Shown in pieces: positions 31,136 through 39,643 of a DNA stretch of 42,067 nt (position 1 is its first letter; each line of letters begins with the position of its first letter). The DNA is from JBLHKW01 sp047618565 (GTDB lineage Bacteria; Planctomycetota; UBA1135; GCA-002686595). The position numbers and the translations under genes are program-made. The DNA lies in contig JBLHKW010000022.1 in NCBI GenBank assembly GCA_047618565.1, positions 1-42,067 on the forward strand, read 5' to 3'. The notes below the pieces were generated by a model. The model made no database searches. It was not told the origin of the DNA and saw only the letters and a program-made list of their open reading frames with translations.

Positions 31136-31141
31136 TAGCCT
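31136..31141 (+). promoter_or_regulatory. Probable -10 box of a leaderless transcript
   Basis: TAGCCT ends seven bases before the ATG at 31149. The spacing matches those before pyk, parA and pcp. Confidence 0.45.
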
Positions 31142-31148
31142 GGTGCAG

Positions 31149-32315
31149 ATGGGGCTCATGATTGAACTCGCGGTACTGCTCTGCGCGTGCCCGCTCGCGT
31201 TCGATTTCGAGGCCGGAGTCGCCCTCGATGGCGCACGCTCGTTCGGCGAGGTGGAACCGCGCGACATCGAGAAGATGTTCCGATCCGCATCCGACGACGC
31301 AGCGCTGCTGCTGGTCGAGCTGCACGAGCTCCAGTCCGACGTGGACCTGCTGGTGCGCGAGACCCTGAAGGATTACGAGCGGCGCGGTCTCTTCTCGCTC
31401 GTTGAGGACGGGCCGGACCTCGTGGACCTGCACCGCCGCTTCGATGCTCTGGAAGCCTCCCCCTTCGTGCGGCCGCTCGAACCCGTGGCTGCGCAGGCGT
31501 TGGTGGCGATGCTCGTGGACGCTCGTTTTCGCGTGCGCCGCCACGTTCTGGCGCACGTGGTGGGGGAGCAGCGCGAGCTGGCGGGGGTGATGGCGCTCTT
31601 TCAGGCGCACAGCAGGGGCGTGGCCGGGTTGGAGCCGAGCGACATCGATCGCCTGGCGCGGCGTGCGGATCTGGCGGCCGTCGTCCTGCGAGCTATCCGC
31701 GCGGATCTGCGCCTGTTGCGTGATCCCGAAGCGCCCGCAGCGCTGCGTAACCCGGACGCCATGCAGAAGTTGACTGCGTCGCTCGTGGAAGGAGATCGCC
31801 TCGCGCGCAGCTTCTACGATCAGTGGAACGTGCGCTGGCGCGGCCTGGGGCAGCGCATGTTGCTGGACCTGCGCACGACACGCTTGGAGCCGCTGGTGCG
31901 CAAGCAGCGCGCGCAACGCGATGAGGGCTTGCGGCGCGCAAAGACGCTTTACCGCGAGGTGCTGGTACTCCTGCCCTATACGCCCCAGGGCCAGGCGGCG
32001 CGGCGCGACGTGCTCGAGATGAGCAAGGCGGATCGCCACCGCCTGGCGATCCACACGGGCCTCGAGGCCTTGCGGCTCGACCCCTTTGCCGCGGACCTGA
32101 GTTTTGCCGTGGCCGAGGCCTACGACTTCCTGCAGGGCAACCCGTTCTCCAGGCTGTATTTCGATCGCTTCCTGGCCCTGCGCGGCATCCGCTCCTACGA
32201 CTACACGACGATCCGGGATCGCGACCTGAGCGCCGCCGAGGAGCGCGCGCTGAGCGTCGTCTCGGCCTGGGTGGCCGAGACCCAGCCCGGAATCCTGCCC
32301 GGCACGGGTCACTGA
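31149..32315 (+). CDS. Helical, probably exported protein of unknown function
   Basis: 388 residues. The N-terminus (MGLMIELAVLLCACPLAF) looks like a short signal peptide. The remainder is strongly alpha-helical, with Arg/Leu/Ala/Glu-rich heptad-like helices and a TPR-like end (HTGLEALRLDPFAADLSFAV, EAYDFLQGNPFSRLYFDRFL). I do not recognise a family. ATG 31149 is selected for its position seven bases after a TAGCCT box; GTG 31143 and ATG 31158 are alternatives. Confidence 0.7.
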   Translation: MGLMIELAVLLCACPLAFDFEAGVALDGARSFGEVEPRDIEKMFRSASDDAALLLVELHELQSDVDLLVRETLKDYERRGLFSLVEDGPDLVDLHRRFDALEASPFVRPLEPVAAQALVAMLVDARFRVRRHVLAHVVGEQRELAGVMALFQAHSRGVAGLEPSDIDRLARRADLAAVVLRAIRADLRLLRDPEAPAALRNPDAMQKLTASLVEGDRLARSFYDQWNVRWRGLGQRMLLDLRTTRLEPLVRKQRAQRDEGLRRAKTLYREVLVLLPYTPQGQAARRDVLEMSKADRHRLAIHTGLEALRLDPFAADLSFAVAEAYDFLQGNPFSRLYFDRFLALRGIRSYDYTTIRDRDLSAAEERALSVVSAWVAETQPGILPGTGH

Positions 32316-32463
32316 GGGCCTGCGCCCCGGTCCGTACTCGCGCTTCGCTGGCAAGGCCGAGGCCCCTGCGCGGTCGAGCCCCAGGTGTCCCAGGGCAGGA
32401 CTGCCGCTGCGCCGAACGCTTTTTTGGCTAAGCTAGCCACCGCGAACCCCGTCCCCCGGCGCT

Positions 32464-32469
32464 TATACT
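32464..32469 (+). promoter_or_regulatory. Possible -10 box for the aminotransferase gene
   Basis: TATACT lies 57 bases before the GTG start at 32527. No good -35 box precedes it. Unlike the leaderless genes, this one has AAGGA six bases before its start. Confidence 0.35.
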
Positions 32470-32526
32470 GTCGGCGGGCCTGGTTCGTGATCCGCAGATC
32501 TTGAACCCGGCGACGAAGGACCCCGC

Positions 32527-33759
32527 GTGACCCCAACCATCACTCCCGGACGCATGAGTAGTTTGATTCCGGAGGCCTCGGACCGCCCCGGCGATGACCC
32601 GATCTTCACCTTGAACGCGGACGCCCAGCGGCGCGCGCAGGCGGGGGAGGCCGTGATCAACGCGACCCTGGGTGCACTGATGGAGGACGACGGGCGTCTG
32701 GCCGTGATGCCGGCCGTTTTCGAGGCGATCTCGAGCATTCCGCCGGAGCAGGCCTCGGCCTACGCGCCCATCGCTGGCGACGACGCCTTCCTGAAGGCCG
32801 TGATCCGCGACACTCTCGGTTCGGGAGTCCTCGCAGAGAACGCGGTCGCCGTGGCGACGGCCGGCGGCACTGGAGCCGTGCACCACAGCATCGTCAACTT
32901 TCTCGAGCCCGGTCAGGCGTTGCTCACGGCCAGCTATTTCTGGGGTCCGTACCAGACCCTGGCCACCCACACGCGCCGCGCGGTCGAGACCTTCGAGATG
33001 TTCGATGCCGACGGGCGCTTCCACGTGGCTGCATTCGAGCAGGGACTGAGATCCGTGATCACGCGCCAGGGGCGTGCGCTCGTGGTCTTCAACTTCCCCT
33101 GCAACAACCCGACGGGTTACACCCTGGACGCGGGCGAGTGGCACGCGGTGGCCGAGATCCTGAAGCGCGAAGGTCAGACCGCGCCGGTCACGTTCATGTT
33201 GGATCTGGCCTACGCACGCTACGGAGCGGAGGGTGCCGACGCCTGGCTGACCGAGCTGGAATCCGTGAACGAGGTCTGTACGCTGCTCTTCGCATGGAGC
33301 GCCTCGAAGGCCTTCGCCCAGTACGGGTCGCGCGTGGGGTGCCTGATCGCGGTCACGCCGGATGACGGCGACCGCACGCGCATCGCCAACGCCCTGTCCT
33401 TCTCCTGCCGTGGCACCTGGTCGAACTGCAACCACCTGGGCATCCTGGCCATCACCAAGCTGCTCGCGGACGACCAGCTCAAGGCGCGCGCCGACGCCGA
33501 GCGCGGCCGCCTGACGGCCCTGATCGGCGAACGCGTCGAGGTCTTCAACCGCGAGGCCGAGAAGGTGGGCCTGCGCACTCCGCGATACGAGGGTGGATTC
33601 TTCGTGGCGGTCTTCACGAAGGACGCCGAGGCGACGGCCGCGGCCGCGCGCGAGCAGGGCGTCTTCGTCGTCCCCATGAACGGGGCGGTGCGGGTGGCAC
33701 TGTGCTCGACACCGGCCAGGGACATTCCGCGTCTGGTCGAGGTTCTCGGAAGCGTCTGA
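32527..33759 (+). CDS. Class I/II pyridoxal-phosphate aminotransferase
   Basis: A 410-residue PLP enzyme of fold type I. Markers in order are ATAGGTGAVHHS (cofactor phosphate loop), NFPCNNPTGYTL, FMLDLAYARYG (Asp226, pairs with the PLP ring nitrogen) and WSASKAFAQYGSRVG with Lys261 as the Schiff-base lysine. The C-terminal RVALCSTPARDI keeps the substrate-carboxylate Arg. Aromatic or aspartate-type amino donors are plausible; specificity cannot be read by eye. GTG 32527 has AAGGA at 32516-32520. Confidence 0.9.
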   Translation: MTPTITPGRMSSLIPEASDRPGDDPIFTLNADAQRRAQAGEAVINATLGALMEDDGRLAVMPAVFEAISSIPPEQASAYAPIAGDDAFLKAVIRDTLGSGVLAENAVAVATAGGTGAVHHSIVNFLEPGQALLTASYFWGPYQTLATHTRRAVETFEMFDADGRFHVAAFEQGLRSVITRQGRALVVFNFPCNNPTGYTLDAGEWHAVAEILKREGQTAPVTFMLDLAYARYGAEGADAWLTELESVNEVCTLLFAWSASKAFAQYGSRVGCLIAVTPDDGDRTRIANALSFSCRGTWSNCNHLGILAITKLLADDQLKARADAERGRLTALIGERVEVFNREAEKVGLRTPRYEGGFFVAVFTKDAEATAAAAREQGVFVVPMNGAVRVALCSTPARDIPRLVEVLGSV

Positions 33760-33894
33760 GGCCGGCCGGCTCTGGGATACCCGTTCCTGAAACGCCCCCA
33801 AAAGTTGCGGCGGCGACTTCTTCAGCCTGCCAGGCTCAACTGGTATCGTGTGGACCGCTGAACCCCCTTCCAAGCATCAGGAGTCGAGGAGCCA

Positions 33895-34233
33895 ATGGCC
33901 TATATCGTTGCCGAGCCGTGCGTCAAGTGTAAGTACACCGACTGCGTGGACGTCTGCCCCGTGGACTGCTTCGTCGAGGGAGTGAACTTCCTGGCGATCA
34001 ACCCCGACGAATGCATCGATTGCGGTGCGTGCGTCCCCGAGTGTCCCACGGAAGCGATCTTCGAGGAGACGGAGCTGCCCGAGAAGTGGGCCGAGTACGT
34101 CGAGATCAACGCCAAGCTCTCCGCGACCTGGCCGGTGATCACCGACAAGAAGGACGCGCTGCCCGACGCCGACGACTGGAAGGATGTCGAGGAGAAGCGC
34201 GAGCACCTCTCCGAAGAGGCGTTCGAGGGCTGA
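33895..34233 (+). CDS. fdxA: 7Fe-type ferredoxin
   Basis: A 112-residue electron carrier with one [3Fe-4S] and one [4Fe-4S] cluster. The N-terminus reads AEPCVKCKYTDCVDVCPVDC, where the Cys spacing (C9, then C17 and C21) marks the FdxA type; the second motif is CIDCGACVPECP. A long acidic C-terminal extension follows, as in Azotobacter-type FdxA. GAGGAG precedes the ATG closely. A perfect terminator follows, so it is probably a single-gene transcript. Confidence 0.95.
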   Translation: MAYIVAEPCVKCKYTDCVDVCPVDCFVEGVNFLAINPDECIDCGACVPECPTEAIFEETELPEKWAEYVEINAKLSATWPVITDKKDALPDADDWKDVEEKREHLSEEAFEG

Positions 34234-34278
34234 CCGCTGCCTCGCCCGGCAATTCAGGGTCGGGTCTGATCGAGCACA

Positions 34279-34319
34279 CGACGCCGTCGGCATTCTTCGC
34301 CGACGGCGTCGATTTTTTT
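34279..34319 (+). terminator. Rho-independent terminator after fdxA
   Basis: CGACGCCGTCGGC (34279-34291) pairs with GCCGACGGCGTCG (34299-34311) as a perfect 13-bp stem, loop ATTCTTC, followed by seven T (34313-34319). Confidence 0.96.
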
Positions 34320-34417
34320 GGCCCTGGTCGGCAACTGGCAGACTGTTGATCAAGTCATCCGGCGCCAGGCCTCTCGAGAGCTGGTCACCGAAGCGGGGCA
34401 TGTGAGCTCCGAATCCC

Positions 34418-35992
34418 ATGCGCAACACGATCTCCATCCTGTCGGCCCTCGGAGTGGCCCTGTTCGCCCTGGCCCCGGGGGCGTTCGGTGCGCGCCCGGG
34501 CAACGATGCCAGGGGACTCTCGGGCCCCGCGCCGGGAGCACAGCTTCACCTGATCATCCTGCACACCAACGATCTGCACGGTCAGGTCTTGCCGCGGCCG
34601 GCATTCTGGGTGGGCAAGCCCAACCCACCCAACGCGGGCGGCATCGGGCGCATAGCCGGCTACGTCAACCGCGTCCGGCGCGAGGCTGCGGACGCGGGTG
34701 ACGAGTTGCTCGTCCTGGATGCCGGCGATTGGTCCCAGGGCAGCCCCGAGGGCGCTCTCGGTCAGGGCCGCGACTTCATGCGGGCGCTGGTCTGGATCGG
34801 GTACGACGCCATGTGCCTGGGCAACCACGAGTTCGACCACGGGATCGACGCACTCGTCGACAACCTGGCCGCGGTGCCCCTGCCGGCTCTCGTCGCCAAC
34901 GTGCGCGATGCGCAGGGCGGCGCGATCGGCGCGGTCCCGAGCTACAGGATCTTCGAGCGCGGTGGCCTGCGCGTCGCGGTCGTCGGATTGCTGTCGCCCG
35001 ATACACCCGGCATCACCCATCCCACGGCGCGTACCTGGCGCTTCGGGGATCCGGCAGTGGCGCTGCGGACGGCTCGCGAGGAACTCGGCGATCGTGCGGA
35101 CTGGGTGCTGCCCCTGACCCACCTGGGGCTGACGGCGGACCGTGAGCTCGCCCGTGCTCATCCGGACCTGGACCTCATCGTTGGCGGGCATTCCCACACG
35201 GTCCTGCCGAAGGGCCAGCTCCAAGGCTCGACACGCATCGTTCAGGCCGGCTCGAAGGCCAGTGCCATCGGGCGTGTGGACGTCTGGTTTGACCTGGAGA
35301 AGAAGCAGGTCGTGAAGCTCGAGGCGCGCATCGTCGACCTCTTCCGTGAACCCGAGGCGCGCGATCGAAACGAGCGCTTGCAGGCCGAGTGTCAGGCCAT
35401 GCTCGAGCGCGGCTCCGAGGTGCTCGACACCCCGATCGGTTCCCTGGCGGCGCCCATGTCGCGTGCCCAGGGGGCCCTGCAGTCGTCGCCGTCCGGGAAC
35501 CTGATCTCGGATGCCATGCGCGCCGCGACGGGAGCCGACGTGGCGTTGCAGAACCGGGGCGGAATTCGCGCGGACCTGCAGGGCGGGGTGGTGACGCGGC
35601 GCGACGTGTTCAGCGTGCTCCCGTTCTCCAATCGACTCGTGGTCCTGAACCTGAGCGGGCGTGAGCTCGAGGCCTGTCTGCGTCGGGCGGTCGAGGGGCG
35701 CGGACGGCGCGGGCCGGAGATCAGCGGCATGACCCTGGAGCTACGGCGTGTAGCGGGTGCGGTCGAGCTGGCGCGGGTCACGGTCGCGGGCCGCACCCTC
35801 GACCCTGGCGCGCGCTACTCGCTCGCGACGAACTCCTTCCTCGCCAGCGGCGGGGATGGCTACGAGGATCTGGTCGACGCCGAGCGGCAGGGCGAGACTT
35901 CGACCCTCCTGCGGGAGGTGCTCGAGGGGGTCTTTTCGGGCGGTGAACCGGTCACCCCGCCGGCCGAAAACCGCTACCTGTTCGTCGATTGA
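34418..35992 (+). CDS. Secreted 5'-nucleotidase / UshA-type metallophosphatase
   Basis: A 524-residue exported hydrolase of nucleotides or related phosphate esters. The signal peptide is MRNTISILSALGVALFALAPGAFG. Metal-site motifs are LHTNDLHGQ, DAGDWSQG, GNHEFDHG and VGGHSHTVL. The C-terminal 5'-nucleotidase domain is present (GNLISDAMR, QNRGGIRADL, FSVLPFSNRLVVLNLSG, SLATNSFLASGGDGY). No partner gene is adjacent. It starts about 100 bases after the fdxA terminator. Confidence 0.93.
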   Translation: MRNTISILSALGVALFALAPGAFGARPGNDARGLSGPAPGAQLHLIILHTNDLHGQVLPRPAFWVGKPNPPNAGGIGRIAGYVNRVRREAADAGDELLVLDAGDWSQGSPEGALGQGRDFMRALVWIGYDAMCLGNHEFDHGIDALVDNLAAVPLPALVANVRDAQGGAIGAVPSYRIFERGGLRVAVVGLLSPDTPGITHPTARTWRFGDPAVALRTAREELGDRADWVLPLTHLGLTADRELARAHPDLDLIVGGHSHTVLPKGQLQGSTRIVQAGSKASAIGRVDVWFDLEKKQVVKLEARIVDLFREPEARDRNERLQAECQAMLERGSEVLDTPIGSLAAPMSRAQGALQSSPSGNLISDAMRAATGADVALQNRGGIRADLQGGVVTRRDVFSVLPFSNRLVVLNLSGRELEACLRRAVEGRGRRGPEISGMTLELRRVAGAVELARVTVAGRTLDPGARYSLATNSFLASGGDGYEDLVDAERQGETSTLLREVLEGVFSGGEPVTPPAENRYLFVD

Positions 35993-36076
35993 GGCTTCCC
36001 GGGCACCGCGCGATCGGGAGGCTGGCGCATCTGGTACAACCTCCCGCCATTCCCGTCCGCCGTGCAGAGGTTTCTC

Positions 36077-36931
36077 ATGACGCGATCCGACATCCAGCCC
36101 GGGCAGCAGCCGCTCCAGGCCACTGCAGAGACCCTTTCTAATGGAAAGGTCAGCTACGCGAGTGGCGCGGGGCTTGCGCTCCTGACGCTGACCAACGCGC
36201 CCGCGAACGGCTACAGCTACGAGATGATGCGCGATCTCGACGAGGCCATCCTGCGCGCCCGCTTCGACGATGATGTGCAGGTGATCGTGCTCGCCGGCGA
36301 GGGCGAGAAGTTCTTCTGCGCGGGCGCGGATATCTCGATGCTCGGCTCGGTGACACCGACCTTCAAGTACGCCTTCTGCCTGCACGCCAACGAGACCATG
36401 CTGCGACTGGAGCACACGCCCAAGCTCGTCATCGCCGCGCTGGGCGGGCACTGCGTCGGCGGCGGGCTGGAGATTGCGCTGGCCTGCGACATGCGCGTGG
36501 CCCGCGAAAGCTCGGGCAAGTGTGGCCTACCGGAGGTCAATCTCGGTGTCTTGCCGGGTACCGGAGGAACCCAGCGCCTGGCTCGCATCGTGGGTGCCTC
36601 GCGCGCCATCGAGCTGATGGCGAGCGGTCGTACCTTCGACTACGTCGAGGCCGAGCGCCTGGGTCTGGTGGACCGCCAGATCGAGGCGTCCGATGATGCC
36701 AGCTTCCTTGAAGCGGTGCTCGAGTACGCGCGCAGCTTCTGCTCGCCGCAGCGTGCCGCCATGAGCGTCGGCCTGATCAAGCGTGCGGTGAAGAGCGGCC
36801 TCGAGATGCCGCTCGAGGGCGGCCTTGTGCTCGAACGTGAACTGCAGGCGCGCCTGTTCTCGTCGCAGGACGCGCGCGAAGGCGTCGCCGCCTTCGTCGA
36901 GAAGCGCAAGCCCGAGTTCAAGGGCCGCTGA
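36077..36931 (+). CDS. Enoyl-CoA hydratase/isomerase family protein
   Basis: A 284-residue crotonase-fold enzyme, expected to hydrate enoyl-CoA esters. The oxyanion-hole segments are FFCAGADISML and GGHCVGGGLEIALACD, followed by LPEVNLGVLPGTGGTQRL with a Glu in the catalytic position. ATG 36077 is preferred because AGAGG lies six bases before it; GTG 36062 is in frame. It opens a three-gene set with an oxidoreductase and a 3-hydroxyacyl-CoA dehydrogenase. Confidence 0.92.
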   Translation: MTRSDIQPGQQPLQATAETLSNGKVSYASGAGLALLTLTNAPANGYSYEMMRDLDEAILRARFDDDVQVIVLAGEGEKFFCAGADISMLGSVTPTFKYAFCLHANETMLRLEHTPKLVIAALGGHCVGGGLEIALACDMRVARESSGKCGLPEVNLGVLPGTGGTQRLARIVGASRAIELMASGRTFDYVEAERLGLVDRQIEASDDASFLEAVLEYARSFCSPQRAAMSVGLIKRAVKSGLEMPLEGGLVLERELQARLFSSQDAREGVAAFVEKRKPEFKGR

Positions 36932-36948
36932 AACAACGGGTCTGAGCC

Positions 36949-37989
36949 ATGCAAGCTGTCCATATCCGCGAACACGGCGCGCCCGACGTGCTCGATATCG
37001 TCGACCTGCCGCGGCCCGAGCCGGGTGCGGGCGAGGTGCTGGTGCGCGTCCTCGGAGTGTCGGTCAACCACCTGGATCTTTGGGTGCGACGCGGGATGCC
37101 CGGCATGCCGATCGGGATGCCACGCATTCCGGGTTGCGATGGGACCGGTGAGATCGTGGCCATGGGCTCCGGCGTGGACGATGCGAGGCTCTCGGTGGGG
37201 CAGCGCGTCGTCCTCGAGCCCGGCTACACGACGCAGCCCTCTGCCGCCGTCGAACGGGGCGAGGACCACCTGGCGGACGACTACGAGATCCGTGGGGAGC
37301 ACTGCGACGGCTTCGCGCGCGAGTTCGTCGCCTTGCCCGCACGGTACGTCTTTCCGCTCCCGGACGGCGTCGATCCCGTTCACGGCGCCGCGGTTCCGCT
37401 GGTCTTCGTGACGGCCTGGGGCCTTCTGCATTCACGCGCGCAGGTCCAGGCGGGCGAGCGCGTGCTGGTCGTCGCCGGCTCCTCCGGGGTCGGGTCGGCT
37501 GCCATCCAGCTGGCCAAGCTGGCCGGTTGCCAGGTCATTGCCACCGCTGGCTCCGAAGAGAAGCGCGCCCTGTGCCGCGACCTCGGAGCGGACGAGGTCA
37601 TCGACCACTACGACGAGGCCTGGCCCAAGGCGGTCGGCGCCTGGAGCGCGGGCCGCGGTGTCGACGTGGTCGTCGAGCACGTGGGGCCTGCGACCTGGCG
37701 CGGCTCCATGGGGTGCCTGGCGCGCAACGGCCGGCTCGTGACCTGCGGCGGGACGACTGGCCCGAAGGTCGGCATCCTGCTGCCGCACCTGTTCATCAAG
37801 AACCTGAGCGTCATGGGTTCGACCATGGGGCCGCGCAAGGCGCTGCCTGAAATCTACGAGCAGATCGCCGCGGGGCGTTTGCGACCGGTCGTCGATCGGG
37901 TCATGCCGCTCTCGCAGGTGCGCACGGCACACCAGCTACTGGAAGACAAGAGTGTCAGCGGGAAGATCGTTCTGATCCCCGGGAAGTAA
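36949..37989 (+). CDS. MDR-superfamily (zinc-type alcohol dehydrogenase-like) oxidoreductase
   Basis: A 346-residue NAD(P)-dependent reductase or dehydrogenase. Features are the GroES-like start (MQAVHIREHGAPDVLDIVDL), GVSVNHLDLWVRRG, IPGCDGTGEIV and the cofactor loop VVAGSSGVGSAAIQLAKLAG. The catalytic-zinc Cys/His pair at the usual place is absent (VSVNHLD rather than C-G-T-D), so it resembles the zinc-independent quinone oxidoreductase branch. It begins 17 bases after the hydratase stop and ends six bases before the dehydrogenase. Confidence 0.9.
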   Translation: MQAVHIREHGAPDVLDIVDLPRPEPGAGEVLVRVLGVSVNHLDLWVRRGMPGMPIGMPRIPGCDGTGEIVAMGSGVDDARLSVGQRVVLEPGYTTQPSAAVERGEDHLADDYEIRGEHCDGFAREFVALPARYVFPLPDGVDPVHGAAVPLVFVTAWGLLHSRAQVQAGERVLVVAGSSGVGSAAIQLAKLAGCQVIATAGSEEKRALCRDLGADEVIDHYDEAWPKAVGAWSAGRGVDVVVEHVGPATWRGSMGCLARNGRLVTCGGTTGPKVGILLPHLFIKNLSVMGSTMGPRKALPEIYEQIAAGRLRPVVDRVMPLSQVRTAHQLLEDKSVSGKIVLIPGK

Positions 37990-37995
37990 TCACGA

Positions 37996-38868
37996 ATGGC
38001 AACGATGCAGGCAACGGATATCGGACGAGCGGCGGTCATCGGCGCGGGCACCATGGGGCACGGGATCGCCCAGATCCTCGCAATGACAGGGATCGAGACG
38101 CGTCTGTTTGACGTGGACGCGGGCGCGGTCGAACGCGGACTCGGCAACGTGCGCGCCAACCTCGCCAAGGGCGTGGCGCGCGGCAAGGTCGACGCCGAGC
38201 AGGAAAAGGCCGCGCTGGCGCTCGTGCAAGGCATGACCGACATGACGCGTGCCGTTCAGGATGTGGACCTCGTGATCGAGGCGGTGCCGGAGAAGCTGGA
38301 CCTCAAGAAGTCGATCTTCGCCGAGGTCTCGCGCCATGTCGGGCCGACGACGCTGCTGGCCACGAACACCTCCTCCCTCTCCGTGGGCGAGATCGCGGCC
38401 GCCGCGAGCTCACCCGAGCGCGTCGTGGGCATGCACTTCTTCAACCCCGTGCACATCATGAAGCTGGTGGAGGTGGTGCGCGCCGAGACGACCGAGGATC
38501 GCTTTGCGGAGCTCGCGCTCGGCCTGGCGCGCCGCATGGGCCGCGACCCGATCGACGTGAAGGACGCTCCCGGTTTCGCCTCATCGCGCCTGGGTGTTGC
38601 GATCGGAATGGAGGCCATCCGCATGGTGGAGTCGGGCGTTGCGAGCGTCGAGGACGTGGACAAGGCCATGGTGCTCGGCTACGGATTCCCGATGGGCCCG
38701 CTCAAGCTGACCGACCTGGTGGGCCTCGACGTGCGCCTCTCGATCGCGGAGTACCTGACGCGCGAACTCGGCCCGCGCTTCGAGCCGCCGCAGCTCCTGA
38801 GGCAGCGCGTGGCCGACGGCGACCTCGGCAAGAAGACCGGCCGCGGTTTCTACGACTGGACCGAATAG
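37996..38868 (+). CDS. 3-hydroxyacyl-CoA (3-hydroxybutyryl-CoA) dehydrogenase
   Basis: A 290-residue NAD-dependent enzyme that oxidises 3-hydroxyacyl-CoA, following the hydratase step. The Rossmann loop is VIGAGTMGHGIAQILAMTG; IEAVPEKLDLKK and TNTSSLSVGEIA are typical; the catalytic His lies in GMHFFNPVHIMKLVEVV; and the C-terminus has GPLKLTDLVGLDVRL and GRGFYDW. With the two genes before it, it forms a likely beta-oxidation or butyrate-type operon. Confidence 0.95.
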   Translation: MATMQATDIGRAAVIGAGTMGHGIAQILAMTGIETRLFDVDAGAVERGLGNVRANLAKGVARGKVDAEQEKAALALVQGMTDMTRAVQDVDLVIEAVPEKLDLKKSIFAEVSRHVGPTTLLATNTSSLSVGEIAAAASSPERVVGMHFFNPVHIMKLVEVVRAETTEDRFAELALGLARRMGRDPIDVKDAPGFASSRLGVAIGMEAIRMVESGVASVEDVDKAMVLGYGFPMGPLKLTDLVGLDVRLSIAEYLTRELGPRFEPPQLLRQRVADGDLGKKTGRGFYDWTE

Positions 38869-38891
38869 ACCCGACCTGGCTGGATTGACGA

Positions 38892-39623
38892 ATGACTGAT
38901 CAAGAATGGGGCGATCTCGACGCGCTCCCGACAAACCGGTCGGGAGCTCCGCGCTGGCTGTGGGCCTGCGGCGGCGGCTGTCTGTTGATGGTGCTGGTCT
39001 CCATGGCCGCGGGCTGGGGCGTGGTGTCCTGGTACAACGAGGGTACACAGGGCGAGGACCGCTGGACGAGGCTGGCGGAGATCCTGCCCTTTGACGAGCG
39101 CTCCGAGGCTTTCGAGCTGGGCTTCGGTCAGACGGTGCCCTTCTGGGATGTCGAGTTCTTCCTGTTCACTTCCAACGGGCACGGCGTCCTGGACTCGTCG
39201 GCCGACGCCGACGCCGCGAACTCCGAGGAGCTGGAGGAAGTCGAGGAGCTGGAGGACCTGGCCTCGAGCGAGGAGAGTGCGCCTCGTAAGCGCTCGGAGT
39301 CCCTGTTTGTCGTGTTGATGTACATGTCGGGCGAGGCGAGCGATCAGGCCCTGCCCGAGCTTGTCGGTCCGGACGATGCGGGACAATTCCAGATGGAGAT
39401 CCAGGGCCGCGAGCTGGCCGCATTCCGCCTCGATGAGGACGGAAGCTCGGAATCCTGGGCGCTGACCCTGGGGTCCCAGCCGACCCTGGCCGTCGAGCTG
39501 ACGCTACCGGACGCGGAGGGACGCTTGATCCTGCTCGCCGGCCGGGAGCGGTCGCACGAGCCAGTGAGCTCCGAGGAAATCGCGAAATTCCTGGCCCCGT
39601 TCCACGTAGGGCCAGAGCGTTAG
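38892..39623 (+). CDS. Membrane-anchored protein of unknown function (pair member 1)
   Basis: A 243-residue protein with one transmembrane segment near residues 20-44 (WLWACGGGCLLMVLVSMAAG) and an extracytoplasmic domain with an acidic linker (EELEEVEELEDL). The C-terminus ends LILLAGRERSHEPVSSEEIAKF. It resembles the next gene's product in plan: N-terminal anchor, mixed domain, low-complexity linker, and a similar last ~45 residues. No family recognised. It follows the dehydrogenase by 23 bases. Confidence 0.72.
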   Translation: MTDQEWGDLDALPTNRSGAPRWLWACGGGCLLMVLVSMAAGWGVVSWYNEGTQGEDRWTRLAEILPFDERSEAFELGFGQTVPFWDVEFFLFTSNGHGVLDSSADADAANSEELEEVEELEDLASSEESAPRKRSESLFVVLMYMSGEASDQALPELVGPDDAGQFQMEIQGRELAAFRLDEDGSSESWALTLGSQPTLAVELTLPDAEGRLILLAGRERSHEPVSSEEIAKFLAPFHVGPER

Positions 39624-39643
39624 TCCTTGTCCGTCACTCCCCC

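Noticed and set aside
32425..32439. TGGCTA-AGC-TAGCCA inverted repeat next to T6
   Set aside because: The T-run precedes the stem on the plus strand, so it is not a terminator for either neighbour; an operator is possible but unsupported.
32428..33873. 481-codon minus-strand ORF over the aminotransferase
   Set aside because: Antisense shadow; the plus strand has the PLP lysine motif and a ribosome-binding site.
34418..35992. 5'-nucleotidase as part of the ferredoxin operon
   Set aside because: A strong rho-independent terminator separates the two genes.
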